Below are positions 24,728 through 31,846 of a stretch of DNA of 64,000 nucleotides, one piece after another. The translations under genes and the position numbers were made by a program. The notes below the pieces were generated by a model that did not search any database, was not told the origin of the DNA, and saw only the letters and a program-made list of their open reading frames with translations. How positions within the stretch are numbered: the first letter of the stretch is position 1; each line of letters opens with the position of its first letter. Source of the DNA: CAJOLV01 sp045631885 (GTDB lineage Bacteria > Bacillota_I > Bacilli_A > RFN20 > CAG-826); NCBI GenBank assembly GCA_045631885.1, contig JAZQVN010000035.1, positions 85,725-149,724 on the forward strand, read 5' to 3'.

Positions 24728-27460
24728 TTATTTAACAATAGTAGGATTTACTAAGGTAATAATTCCATCTTTAAATTGAATTGTCGCGGTGAAATTAACA
24801 ATTGGAACAATACCATCAGTTTCTCCTTCCATAACATAAGAAGAATAATCCTCTGCTAAATGGCTAAAGCCATAATATGTAGGTTCCCAGTTATGATCCA
24901 TAATGATGACGAAACCTTTACCATTGGTGAATAAAACTGTTTTATAAGAATAGATGCCTGTTTGTGAATCGAATGTCAAATCATTTCCGGTTGAAGCATC
25001 CCAACCATTAAATTCACCAACTAGAGAATAGGTGTGATCTTGAACGTAGCCACCTTCTCCAGAGTCACCACCTCCATGAATAGTAAAATGGAGCATATTT
25101 ACGCCGTTATTATTGATGATGGTAATTCTGAAATCGACATCCTTAACCACTCTAATATTATTGTCGCTAGCTTGAACTAAATATTCGCCACAAACATCTT
25201 CAGGGTTCAATATATCGCTATAGCCAAGTTTGCCAGCTTGTTCTCCGCGATTATATCCAATTACATAGAATAAATCGTTTGCGAATAATCCGTGGTCGAT
25301 ATATAAACGACCCTCAGTGTCTGTACCAAATGGGAATTCAGGATTACCCTTGATAAATAGTTCAGCCCCGTCAAAACCTTGAACAGGAATATCCGATGTG
25401 AAATAAACTATTCTTATTGAATACTCTCCAATATTCTCATAATTAATACAGTATCTAACATCTTCTTGATCAAAATAATATTTATATTGATTATCTATGT
25501 CTTCATTTTCTTTCCAACCATTACTCTCTAACTTGGCTTTGAAAGCATCAAAAACTTGACTGCTTACTCCGAAATAATCAAAGAAGTCTGATTGTTCACC
25601 TGGATGATTAAACACCAAGCCTTCTGGAAGCAATATATCTTGATTAAGTACAGAGAATATCGCTTTATCAGCGTTTGAATATGAGCAATAGAAATCTTTA
25701 GTTTCTTGAATCTTTAAATAGCTTCCATCAAAACCGATTTTAAACACCTTATTTCTTGCTGTATCAGTGATCGCATAAGTTGGGTTTTTCTCAATTACTG
25801 GGTAGTCCATTTTTAAAAGTTTTTGTATATAGCTTTGTCTATCTTGTTCTTCAATACCGTTTAAATAGATAGAACAGCTAAGCGGATCAGCACTTTGAGA
25901 AGTTACTTCAACACTAGCGACGAATAGTTTAGAAGAGATAGATGGTACTAATCTTTCTAATCCCATTTCTTTCAAAGTTTCAAATGGCCAACCGATGACT
26001 GAATCGCTATATGGATTACAATTAATTCTTAAAATCTTATAATCTAAGATTTCTCCATCGGCCACCAAATTAACCTGAATTAGTAAAAGTGGTTGATGAT
26101 ATGTATTAACGATTTCAACAACTGAATCGGTTGTTTTCACCAATATTGAGGTTCCAGAATCTAATAAAACATTAAGTTGTAAGTCTTCTATAGAAGCTTC
26201 TCCAATTAATTCTTGTTTATTATCTAAAGCAAGAATTTTTGGAATAAATGGGGATTCGTAGTGATATGAATCTTGATTATTAATCAAATTGGAGAAACTA
26301 ACTTTATCTGTTCCTAAATAGCATTCGTCACCTTCAGTCATTTCTCTTTCTCCACGATAATCCACGACTTTTAAGGACGCCGGTTTTCTTTCGTGTCCCC
26401 CTTCATCTTCGTCGCGAGTGACTAAAGAATAAATAACGTCTTTACCAAATATATTCGAGAACTCAGAGTACATTGTTTGGATAACATTGTTTTTGTTTCC
26501 TTGTTTATTAAAGAAAGGAGCCTTATCTATATCGGTAGCGTTAAGACCTAATTCATAAAATAAATGAGCGACTCTTTCTCTTCTATCAGTGTTTCTATTT
26601 AAATCTTTAGCTTTATAAAGTGCACTATTCTTATACCAAGAAAAAGATCCGACTTCATAAGAAACGCCATCATTAATGTAACTAGCAAATGTTTGATGTT
26701 CATTATCTTTCACCAATGGAATATGAGCTTCTAAATCAAATTTTCTCCATTCCTTAATTTGGTTCTCTTGAACATCTACATAGTCATATTCATAGACGCA
26801 ACGATCATAATAAGGAATACCTGTTTCGTCGTTGTTAGTTAACATAGTTAAAATGTATGTTGGGTTTTCCTTATCCATGTTATAGTCAAGTTCCATAAAC
26901 ACATACCAATCCGTTTGATAAGTATCAGTATCTTTACTTAAAGAAATTGAGAAAGAAACATCTGCGGTAATTAAATCGTTTGCGTCAATATTAATCGCTA
27001 AACCTAAAGTGAAGGAATAGTCATATTCAAATTGAGATTTATGTTCACCTTCAAAACCAGTTTCAGAGTCAATATAAACTTTGCCAGTAACTGTATCGTA
27101 ATATTTAGTATCAAAAGAGTAATTACTACCGATTTTATCGAATGCATATTTGAGACATTGGAATTGAATCATTGGTGGTTGAGTATAACTCAAATCATCA
27201 ATCACATCACCTTGATTATCTTCTGATGAAAAAATAGAAAACAGGGAATCAAGTGTCGAACTAGCCGCTGCGCGAGAGAGTTTCTTATTTAATTGTTTGG
27301 CATTATTACTTGAAACATTTCTAAAGCTGCTTTCCACTCCAGAAAAAGCGGTTTTGACCTTTTCATATGGCGTTGTAGGCGGTACGTATTTGTTATGTGT
27401 TCCGCACCCTGTTAATAACGATATGGCTAAAAAAGTACCGAATAATCCTAGCTTTTTCAT
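24728..27460 (-). CDS. Large secreted lipoprotein of unknown function
   Basis: 910 residues from the ATG at 27460, which has an AAGGAG Shine-Dalgarno; the in-frame codons upstream do not. The start MKKLGLFGTF leads into a lipobox LLTGC with the acylated cysteine at residue 19, so it is a membrane-anchored surface protein. The body is rich in Asp, Tyr and Ser with predicted beta structure and several short repeats of an acidic beta type. Near the C-terminus YSLVGEFNGWDASTG resembles the glycan-binding CBM48/SusE-type element 'G.FN.WD' followed by an aromatic strand, which suggests a starch- or glycan-binding module. No catalytic domain is recognised. It is monocistronic. Confidence 0.7.
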   Translation of the reverse strand: MKKLGLFGTFLAISLLTGCGTHNKYVPPTTPYEKVKTAFSGVESSFRNVSSNNAKQLNKKLSRAAASSTLDSLFSIFSSEDNQGDVIDDLSYTQPPMIQFQCLKYAFDKIGSNYSFDTKYYDTVTGKVYIDSETGFEGEHKSQFEYDYSFTLGLAINIDANDLITADVSFSISLSKDTDTYQTDWYVFMELDYNMDKENPTYILTMLTNNDETGIPYYDRCVYEYDYVDVQENQIKEWRKFDLEAHIPLVKDNEHQTFASYINDGVSYEVGSFSWYKNSALYKAKDLNRNTDRRERVAHLFYELGLNATDIDKAPFFNKQGNKNNVIQTMYSEFSNIFGKDVIYSLVTRDEDEGGHERKPASLKVVDYRGEREMTEGDECYLGTDKVSFSNLINNQDSYHYESPFIPKILALDNKQELIGEASIEDLQLNVLLDSGTSILVKTTDSVVEIVNTYHQPLLLIQVNLVADGEILDYKILRINCNPYSDSVIGWPFETLKEMGLERLVPSISSKLFVASVEVTSQSADPLSCSIYLNGIEEQDRQSYIQKLLKMDYPVIEKNPTYAITDTARNKVFKIGFDGSYLKIQETKDFYCSYSNADKAIFSVLNQDILLPEGLVFNHPGEQSDFFDYFGVSSQVFDAFKAKLESNGWKENEDIDNQYKYYFDQEDVRYCINYENIGEYSIRIVYFTSDIPVQGFDGAELFIKGNPEFPFGTDTEGRLYIDHGLFANDLFYVIGYNRGEQAGKLGYSDILNPEDVCGEYLVQASDNNIRVVKDVDFRITIINNNGVNMLHFTIHGGGDSGEGGYVQDHTYSLVGEFNGWDASTGNDLTFDSQTGIYSYKTVLFTNGKGFVIIMDHNWEPTYYGFSHLAEDYSSYVMEGETDGIVPIVNFTATIQFKDGIITLVNPTIVK

Positions 27461-27532
27461 AAGTAAATCTCCTTGTATTATCACTATATACTAAAAAGGA
27501 TATCAAAGCCAATTTATTGTATACTGAAATTA

Positions 27533-27626
27533 TTGTCCCAGGACGATGACTATTCTCAAAATTAGGACAGACCCGATTCTCCGATGACGGTCTCCATTTT
27601 TGAGCCACTCAACTTAGAATCGACCC
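27533..27626. repeat. Dispersed decayed repeat, copy 1
   Basis: Shares about 90 bases with copy 2 at 29406-29498. Both begin TTGTCCCAGGACGA and both contain TCTCCGA.GACGGTCTCCAT and AGAATCGAC. Read on the plus strand both copies encode a similar broken peptide (FSDDGLH here, LSDDGLH in copy 2), so it looks like the relic of a coding sequence. Confidence 0.6.
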
Positions 27627-27654
27627 CGACACAACAAGCTGCCCGAATAGCACA

Positions 27655-27681
27655 AAAAAGCCGCCCATAATGGACGACTTA
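27655..27681. terminator. Recurrent hairpin (imperfect stem)
   Basis: AAAAAAGCCGCCCATAATGG followed by ACGACTT. It is the same sequence as at 31547-31578, and the match continues for another 17 bases or so (CTGCTTTTTGACGTT), beyond what a terminator requires. Confidence 0.55.
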
Positions 27682-27781
27682 TTCTGCTTTTTGACGTTTG
27701 TCCCCGTCTAAACCCAACTTCCCTCAAAAGTTCAAACGTGACTTCCCCGATTTCGACATCATCAGTTGTCTGACTGCGTCC

Positions 27782-28183
27782 TTATTTGCTTAACACTCTT
27801 GCTTGCATTTCATCACACCACTTATTCCATTTAATGTCATATTCTTCTTTTGACACTATTCTTTTTAGGAGGTCGGCAGGCGAGAGTATTCCTTGCTTTT
27901 TACATTCTTTAACACATTCACGGTACATGTTCCAACTCAAATCATCTTCATCCCAAATTAAAGGCACAGATTCTATTCCTGATAATAATGCGACTACCAA
28001 TCGAGTGTGACCATCGGTGATAACGATTTCACCATCTAGCTGTTTAATTGGTATTGACTCAAAATTTGATAGGTCTTTTGGATCGAACCATTTCTTGACG
28101 TTTTCAATTTTTTCATCAGAAATATAAAATTGTGATGGTTGTAAATCTCTTATTGTAAGTGAATGAATATCTATATTTTTCAT
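27782..28183 (-). CDS. ParB/Srx-fold (ParB N-terminal-like) domain protein
   Basis: 133 residues from the ATG at 28183 (a TTG at 28213 would overlap the Fic gene). The central motif IVITDGHTRLVVALLSGIES followed by VPL is the ParB-like box, where a 'DGHHRL..A...G...IP' segment binds nucleotide or phosphate. Before it lies SIPIKQLDGE, the usual strand. A helical C-terminus of about 50 residues follows, rich in Lys, Glu and Trp. Single-domain ParB-like proteins can be nucleases, CTPases or kinases; no DNA-binding HTH is seen here, so this is not a chromosome partition protein. It lies 14 bases downstream of the Fic gene and should be co-transcribed with it. Confidence 0.65.
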   Translation of the reverse strand: MKNIDIHSLTIRDLQPSQFYISDEKIENVKKWFDPKDLSNFESIPIKQLDGEIVITDGHTRLVVALLSGIESVPLIWDEDDLSWNMYRECVKECKKQGILSPADLLKRIVSKEEYDIKWNKWCDEMQARVLSK

Positions 28184-28197
28184 GTAAAAACCAAAAA

Positions 28198-29169
28198 TTA
28201 TATAATCTCCCAATACCCGAATCTTTTGCCGTTAATTCTTTTAATCTTGTTTTCTTTACTCAAAAGAGCTATGACGCTATCAATAGTTCGTGGCGAAACA
28301 CCAATTCTACTTGCCAATTCATCAATACTGATTCTCGGATTAGCTTTGATTAATTCTAAAACGCGTGTTTCCCTTGGGGTGGTTTCATTATCATTAGAGT
28401 CAATACTTATACGCAAGTCTCTATTTCTTAATATGTTATGTTCATTAAGAAGTAAATTTCTTAAAAACATAATAATGTATTTTTTATCATCATATATGCC
28501 TTTACGGATGAACTTGAAATTAGCCCTCACCAAGGCGTTTCTAAAAAACCAGGCATTTTTAGCAAAAACATCATTTGTTACATCATATCCTAGCGATCTT
28601 AGATATTTGATAAAAAATACCGCAGTGGTACGAGTATTTCCTTCCTGAAACGCGTGAATTTGCCAGAGATTAGAAACAAAAGTTGCTAAATGTTCAATGA
28701 CTTTATCCTCGGACAAATCAGCATATTTAAAATTTCTTTCAGTCTCAAAATCATACTCTAGAGTGTTCCTGAGTTCATGATAATCGCCATAAATGACAGA
28801 TCTACCATCAAGAACCCACTCTTTTTTTATGAAGTTATAATCTCTTAATTTTCCAGCATGGTTGAATACGCCTTCAAATAGTTGCTTATGAATGCTAACC
28901 AGTTGTCCAACTGTAAATGTAAAAGAATCGTCAGAAATAATTTGCGCAATCCTATTTGACACAATGTCTGCCTCTTCTGTTCTTGCATCTTCGTTAGGTT
29001 TATTTTCATAATAAGAACTAATTATTTTATCTAGCTCATCTAAAGATATTTCTCCTTTGACATATCTATCAGCTTGCGATAAAAAATATGTCGAATTCTT
29101 AAGTCCGTCAACATCTTGAAGGCCAATTCCAGTTTCAATTAAATATTTGTTCGAATACTTATTTTCCAT
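28198..29169 (-). CDS. Fic family protein with C-terminal winged helix
   Basis: 323 residues. The Fic motif is present as HAFQEGNTR (172-180), a variant of HPFxxGNGR with Ala for Pro and Thr for the second Gly; catalytic His172 and Arg180 are kept. The upstream flap GDYHELRNTLEYD and KLRDYNFI are typical. Residues about 265-323 form a helix-turn-helix: PRISIDELASRIGVSPRTID followed by a short wing ending GYWEII. Fic enzymes transfer AMP or other phosphate-containing groups to proteins. No clear (S/T)xxxE(G/N) inhibitory helix is seen. The winged helix suggests the protein may regulate its own promoter, which carries a tandem repeat. It is followed by a ParB-like protein. Confidence 0.85.
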   Translation of the reverse strand: MENKYSNKYLIETGIGLQDVDGLKNSTYFLSQADRYVKGEISLDELDKIISSYYENKPNEDARTEEADIVSNRIAQIISDDSFTFTVGQLVSIHKQLFEGVFNHAGKLRDYNFIKKEWVLDGRSVIYGDYHELRNTLEYDFETERNFKYADLSEDKVIEHLATFVSNLWQIHAFQEGNTRTTAVFFIKYLRSLGYDVTNDVFAKNAWFFRNALVRANFKFIRKGIYDDKKYIIMFLRNLLLNEHNILRNRDLRISIDSNDNETTPRETRVLELIKANPRISIDELASRIGVSPRTIDSVIALLSKENKIKRINGKRFGYWEII

Positions 29170-29175
29170 AGGAAA

Positions 29176-29217
29176 ATATTATCACATTCAACTTCAAAAC
29201 GCAACTCCAAAACGCAA
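29176..29217 (-). promoter_or_regulatory. Fic gene promoter with tandem direct repeat
   Basis: Minus strand TTGCGT (29199-29204), 17-base spacer, TAATAT (29176-29181), then 6 bases to the ATG. Two adjacent 13-bp copies, GCGTTTTGGAGTT and GCGTTTTGAAGTT (29190-29215), cover the -35 region; they differ at one base. Confidence 0.55.
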
Positions 29218-29263
29218 TTTAAGTATTTTTGCGCTTTGAAATTATTCACACAAACTCAAACAT

Positions 29264-29291
29264 CAAAAAAGTCGCCGCTATGGACGACTTA
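29264..29291. terminator. Hairpin of the recurrent terminator type
   Basis: Six-base perfect stem AAGTCG / CGACTT with A-run before and T-rich sequence after. No intact gene leads into it on either strand, so it may be a leftover from a lost gene. Confidence 0.45.
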
Positions 29292-29405
29292 ATTTTCATT
29301 GATTTAGCCCGATCTACGAGCCCTTACCATTCGCTTTCGACTAATGCCCTGTTGAGGAAGCTACAATTTGAACAACTTAGGCAAATCGCAACTATCCAAC
29401 AACAG

Positions 29406-29498
29406 TTGTCCCAGGACGACGACCGTTCTCCGTTTTAAGACAGATCCGACTCTCCGACGACGGTCTCCATATTTGTTCCACACGACTCAGAATCGACG
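29406..29498. repeat. Dispersed decayed repeat, copy 2
   Basis: About 80 percent identical by eye to 27533-27626. On the plus strand the remnant reads RLSDDGLHICSTRLRIDGGW and then YFVSYDDERATWV, ending in a stop near 29575. This is coding-like sequence with a frameshift relative to the preceding QQQLSQDDDRS. Confidence 0.6.
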
Positions 29499-29704
29499 GC
29501 GGCTGGTATTTCGTTAGCTACGACGACGAACGCGCGACGTGGGTCGACCGGGATAGCCTAAAACGAGTCCGATGACGATGGATTTATATTAATATAAATA
29601 GTTCAATAAAAGGCACATTATATTGTTTTTTTTATTCATAAAAATACAAAAACTTTTTCATTTGTGGCATGCTTCATAATAATATATAGGCAGGAGGAGC
29701 CAGT

Positions 29705-30427
29705 GTGACCACGATAAAAGAAATTAATGTTGGTAAAATTGATCCATCCATTAAAGGAGTCTTAGAGAAGTTAGTTACTATCAAAGGCTTAGACTTTTAT
29801 GTGATTGGTGGTCTTCTATGTCAGTACTACTTAAAAGACCACGCTAGATATACAAAAGACGTTGATATCATTTTCAACGATGAACAAGAAGTCGTGGAAA
29901 GAGAATTAAAGAAAGCATTCGGCGATATTCATTTGTTCTATGCTGAAGATACAGAGAATTTCTATGGTGGCACTTTTACTTGCTTTACCAGAGTTAATGA
30001 GTTATTAGGGCAAATAGAAGGAAAGAAGATTAAATTCTTAAAAGATGTTAAGGGCAAACAATATTCTTATGAAGGCATTAACTTTAGAGGTGTTGATATT
30101 GAATATTGTATCGCTGAAAAGGTTGTCACTTTGTTAAATGAATTATGTAGACCATACAAACATTTAGTGGACCTCTATTCCTTTACTCAAATCGATCAAT
30201 CATTAATCGATAAGAAAGAAATAAAGAGATACATGCTACTAATAAACGCTCATGAGAATGTATATAGAAAAGCACATAATCTTAAGGAATATGAACTTCC
30301 TAAAGAAATTAAGGAAGATAAAGAGTTAAAACCACCAATAGTGGTCCCAACACTACAAAGTAAATATAACGTTTCTAGAGAAGTAATGAAATCTAGTGTG
30401 AATGAGTGGTTGAAAACCATTATCTAA
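29705..30427 (+). CDS. Nucleotidyltransferase-fold protein (AbiEii/DUF1814-like)
   Basis: 240 residues, starting GTG with a strong GGAGG Shine-Dalgarno (AGGCAGGAGGAGCC). The segment FYVIGGLLCQYYLKDHARYT followed by KDVDIIF matches the minimal nucleotidyltransferase fold, with the conserved Gly-Gly and the metal-binding Asp-x-Asp (D-V-D). A C-terminal helical part from about 135 includes IEYCIAEKVVTLLNE. AbiEii-like proteins act as toxins in type IV pairs or as nucleotidyltransferases with unknown targets. No AbiEi-like winged-helix antitoxin is adjacent, so the role is open. The last 40 residues, with VSREVMKSSVNEWLK, look like an added helical module. Confidence 0.7.
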   Translation: MTTIKEINVGKIDPSIKGVLEKLVTIKGLDFYVIGGLLCQYYLKDHARYTKDVDIIFNDEQEVVERELKKAFGDIHLFYAEDTENFYGGTFTCFTRVNELLGQIEGKKIKFLKDVKGKQYSYEGINFRGVDIEYCIAEKVVTLLNELCRPYKHLVDLYSFTQIDQSLIDKKEIKRYMLLINAHENVYRKAHNLKEYELPKEIKEDKELKPPIVVPTLQSKYNVSREVMKSSVNEWLKTII

Positions 30428-30436
30428 AAGTATAAT
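30410..30436 (+). promoter_or_regulatory. Candidate promoter for the leader-peptide gene
   Basis: TTGAAA (30410-30415), 15-base spacer, TATAAT (30431-30436), inside and just after the end of the nucleotidyltransferase gene; the spacer is shorter than ideal. Confidence 0.35.
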
Positions 30437-30481
30437 AAAAATATAAAAATCATAATTTAATAATGAAAGGTAGAACAAAGT

Positions 30482-30772
30482 ATGAGAGAAGAATTATTAA
30501 AAGGTTTAAGCAAACAACAACTTGAAAAAGCAAGCAAATGTAAAAACAAAAATGAATTACTTGCTCTTGCCAAAGAAGAAGGCGTGGAATTAACCAGCGA
30601 ACAACTCGAAGCTGTTTCCGGTGGTGCTTGTAGCCCTCATCAACAATTCCGCACAACAGCGTGCCCACAATGTGGTGAACAAATGCAAGGGGAATTCGTA
30701 GAAACCACCCCAGGTGATGGTAAATATCATTTCGTTTGTAAACATTGCGGTTTCGAATGGTTTGAAAAATAA
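30482..30772 (+). CDS. Nif11-type leader peptide fused to a zinc-ribbon core
   Basis: 96 residues. Residues 1-48 look like a Nif11-family RiPP leader: helical, ending ELLALAKEEGVELTSEQLEA then VSGG, where the double glycine at 47-48 is the usual cleavage site of C39-type peptidases. The remaining 48 residues start ACSPHQQ and contain five cysteines: Cys50, then a CPQC knuckle (61-64) and a CKHC knuckle (86-89) 22 residues later, with GFEWF after it. This second half looks like a zinc ribbon rather than a typical bacteriocin core. AAAGG precedes the start and a strong terminator follows, so it is expressed as a small unit. No RiPP-modifying enzyme or C39 exporter lies near. Function unknown. 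Confidence 0.75.
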   Translation: MREELLKGLSKQQLEKASKCKNKNELLALAKEEGVELTSEQLEAVSGGACSPHQQFRTTACPQCGEQMQGEFVETTPGDGKYHFVCKHCGFEWFEK

Positions 30773-30803
30773 TCATTAAAGACCACTAATATGAATATTA
30801 GAA

Positions 30804-30830
30804 GGGAATAGTTTTTGCTATTCCCTTTTT
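30804..30830 (+). terminator. Terminator of the leader-peptide gene
   Basis: GGGAATAG / CTATTCCC stem, 6-base loop, five Ts. A second palindrome CTAATAT-GA-ATATTAG lies immediately upstream (30785-30800). Confidence 0.88.
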
Positions 30831-30921
30831 AACAAAATATAGCAATTTCCCCCGTCTTGATACGACTAGGTCATCGCGAAGCCATCAAGATTATATTTTC
30901 TCAAAAAGTGCCCTCCGCCAG

Positions 30922-31000
30922 TTGTCCAATTTTGCCACGACTACTTCGACGACGACCATTCTCCTGAAAAGCACGAAACCGACTCTCCGAAGCGGTACTG
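30922..31000. repeat. Dispersed decayed repeat, probable copy 3
   Basis: Begins GTTGTCC, continues with CGACGACGACCATTCTCC and CCGACTCTCCGA. This resembles copies 1 and 2 but with more divergence and a 20-base internal difference, so it is the weakest of the three. Confidence 0.4.
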
Positions 31001-31003
31001 ACT

Positions 31004-31480
31004 TCAGTAATCCGTTTTTTCCTTAACCACGATTCGGGATTCGTCAATGTAGCAATCGTCGCCATTCACGTAGCATTCCAAAACCATGTCGGGCTTAAGA
31101 AGCACAGCGTCTTTGTAACTAATATATAGCGAATGCATGAACTGGTTACCCGAATCCCCGCGAAAAGAAACGATAAGTTGGTATCCGTTTCTAACGCGCA
31201 AAACGTTATGCACTTTGCATTCCGTCTTTCTACCGATTTGCATGATTTTTCGACTTTGTCCGCCTTTAATAAGCATCAACAAACCAACTCCCACTAATAG
31301 CAAAGGGGCAAAACCGCCTGCGATTAAAGGAAACAAATAAAGTGGCATTATAAAGCTCTCCATACGGCTGGAAACATAAACCAGAACAACAGTAACGACT
31401 GCAGAAAACACGCCAGCAACCAAACCAAATATCAGTAATAATAGACCGCCTGTACGATTTCCTTGATTCTTCATTTTCAC
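31004..31480 (-). CDS. Membrane protein with C-terminal DUF3592-like domain
   Basis: 158 residues. Two membrane helices occupy about residues 11-33 and 42-68, followed by a soluble domain of 85 residues with the pattern RKTECKVHNVLRVRNGYQLI then VSFRGDSGN, reminiscent of DUF3592-type beta domains. A GGAGGT Shine-Dalgarno precedes the ATG. Codon use differs from neighbours: many CGN, GCG and GGC codons and higher GC, together with the GC-rich sequence downstream, point to recent acquisition. It is monocistronic and faces the rpsF operon in the same direction. Function unknown. Confidence 0.6.
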   Translation of the reverse strand: MKMKNQGNRTGGLLLLIFGLVAGVFSAVVTVVLVYVSSRMESFIMPLYLFPLIAGGFAPLLLVGVGLLMLIKGGQSRKIMQIGRKTECKVHNVLRVRNGYQLIVSFRGDSGNQFMHSLYISYKDAVLLKPDMVLECYVNGDDCYIDESRIVVKEKTDY

Positions 31481-31546
31481 ACCTCCAGGATGGTTTGCTA
31501 TCTTCGATAGCTATAAAAAATATACAGCATTCCTTTTCGTGCATCA

Positions 31547-31578
31547 AGAAAAAAGCCGCCCATAATGGACGACTTTTG
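31547..31578. terminator. Recurrent hairpin between accessory island and rpsR
   Basis: AAAGCCGCCCAT / ATGGACGACTTT, an imperfect 12-bp stem with two C/A mismatches. It repeats the sequence at 27655-27681, including 15 or more bases downstream. Confidence 0.55.
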
Positions 31579-31598
31579 CTGCTTTTTGACGTTACTAA

Positions 31599-31826
31599 TT
31601 AGTCAGCAACGTATGGGAGAAGAGCCATGAATCTTGCATTTTTGATTGCTTTAGCAACTTCTCTTTGATGTTTCGCACATGTGCCTGTTGCTCTACGGCT
31701 GGAAATTTTGCCGTTAGGAGTAATCATGGATTTTAATGTTTCAACATCTTTGTAATCAATGAATTTTGATTTAGATTTGCAGAACACACAAACTTTCTTG
31801 TGTGGTCTCACTTTTTTGAATGCCAT
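31599..31826 (-). CDS. rpsR: 30S ribosomal protein S18
   Basis: 75 residues, full length. It binds S6 on the small-subunit platform. Typical features are the C-x-x-C type N-terminal part (VCVFCKSKSKFIDYKDVETL), the central FITPNGKI-like segment (here SMITPNGKISSRRATGTCAKHQ) and the end KNARFMALLPYVAD. Three cysteines and a histidine are arranged so that a zinc site is possible. Third gene of rpsF-ssb-rpsR, the near-universal order in Firmicutes, 20 bases after ssb. Confidence 0.97.
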   Translation of the reverse strand: MAFKKVRPHKKVCVFCKSKSKFIDYKDVETLKSMITPNGKISSRRATGTCAKHQREVAKAIKNARFMALLPYVAD

Positions 31827-31846
31827 ATTTCTTTTCCTTTCTAAAA

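Larger units (their letters stand above)
27461..27781. other. Gene-free stretch with decayed GC-richer repeat and hairpin
   Basis: The 320 bases between the lipoprotein and the ParB-like gene hold no convincing gene. They contain repeat copy 1 (27533-27626), a hairpin (27655-27681) and about 90 bases of unexplained sequence up to 27781. Base composition is visibly richer in GC than neighbouring genes. Stop codons interrupt every frame. Confidence 0.5.
29218..29704. other. Gene-free stretch with hairpin and decayed coding remnant
   Basis: Contains a hairpin (29264-29291, AAGTCG / CGACTT stem), a short broken plus-strand reading frame (29229-29438) and repeat copy 2 with a GC-rich extension to about 29575. 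The last 120 bases are AT-rich and lead into the nucleotidyltransferase gene with its strong Shine-Dalgarno. No intact gene is seen. Confidence 0.5.

Noticed and set aside
27782..28183. ParB chromosome partition protein
   Set aside because: No helix-turn-helix or dimerisation domain and no ParA or parS sites nearby.
29190..29215. CRISPR repeats
   Set aside because: Only two adjacent 13-bp copies without spacers; they fit a promoter operator.
29229..29438. 69-codon plus-strand reading frame as a gene
   Set aside because: It starts upstream of a terminator-like hairpin, runs into decayed repeat copy 2 and has no ribosome site.
30450..30776. 108-codon minus-strand frame across the leader-peptide gene
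   Set aside because: Antisense shadow with low-complexity hydrophobic stretches; the plus-strand frame has a ribosome site, leader motif and terminator.
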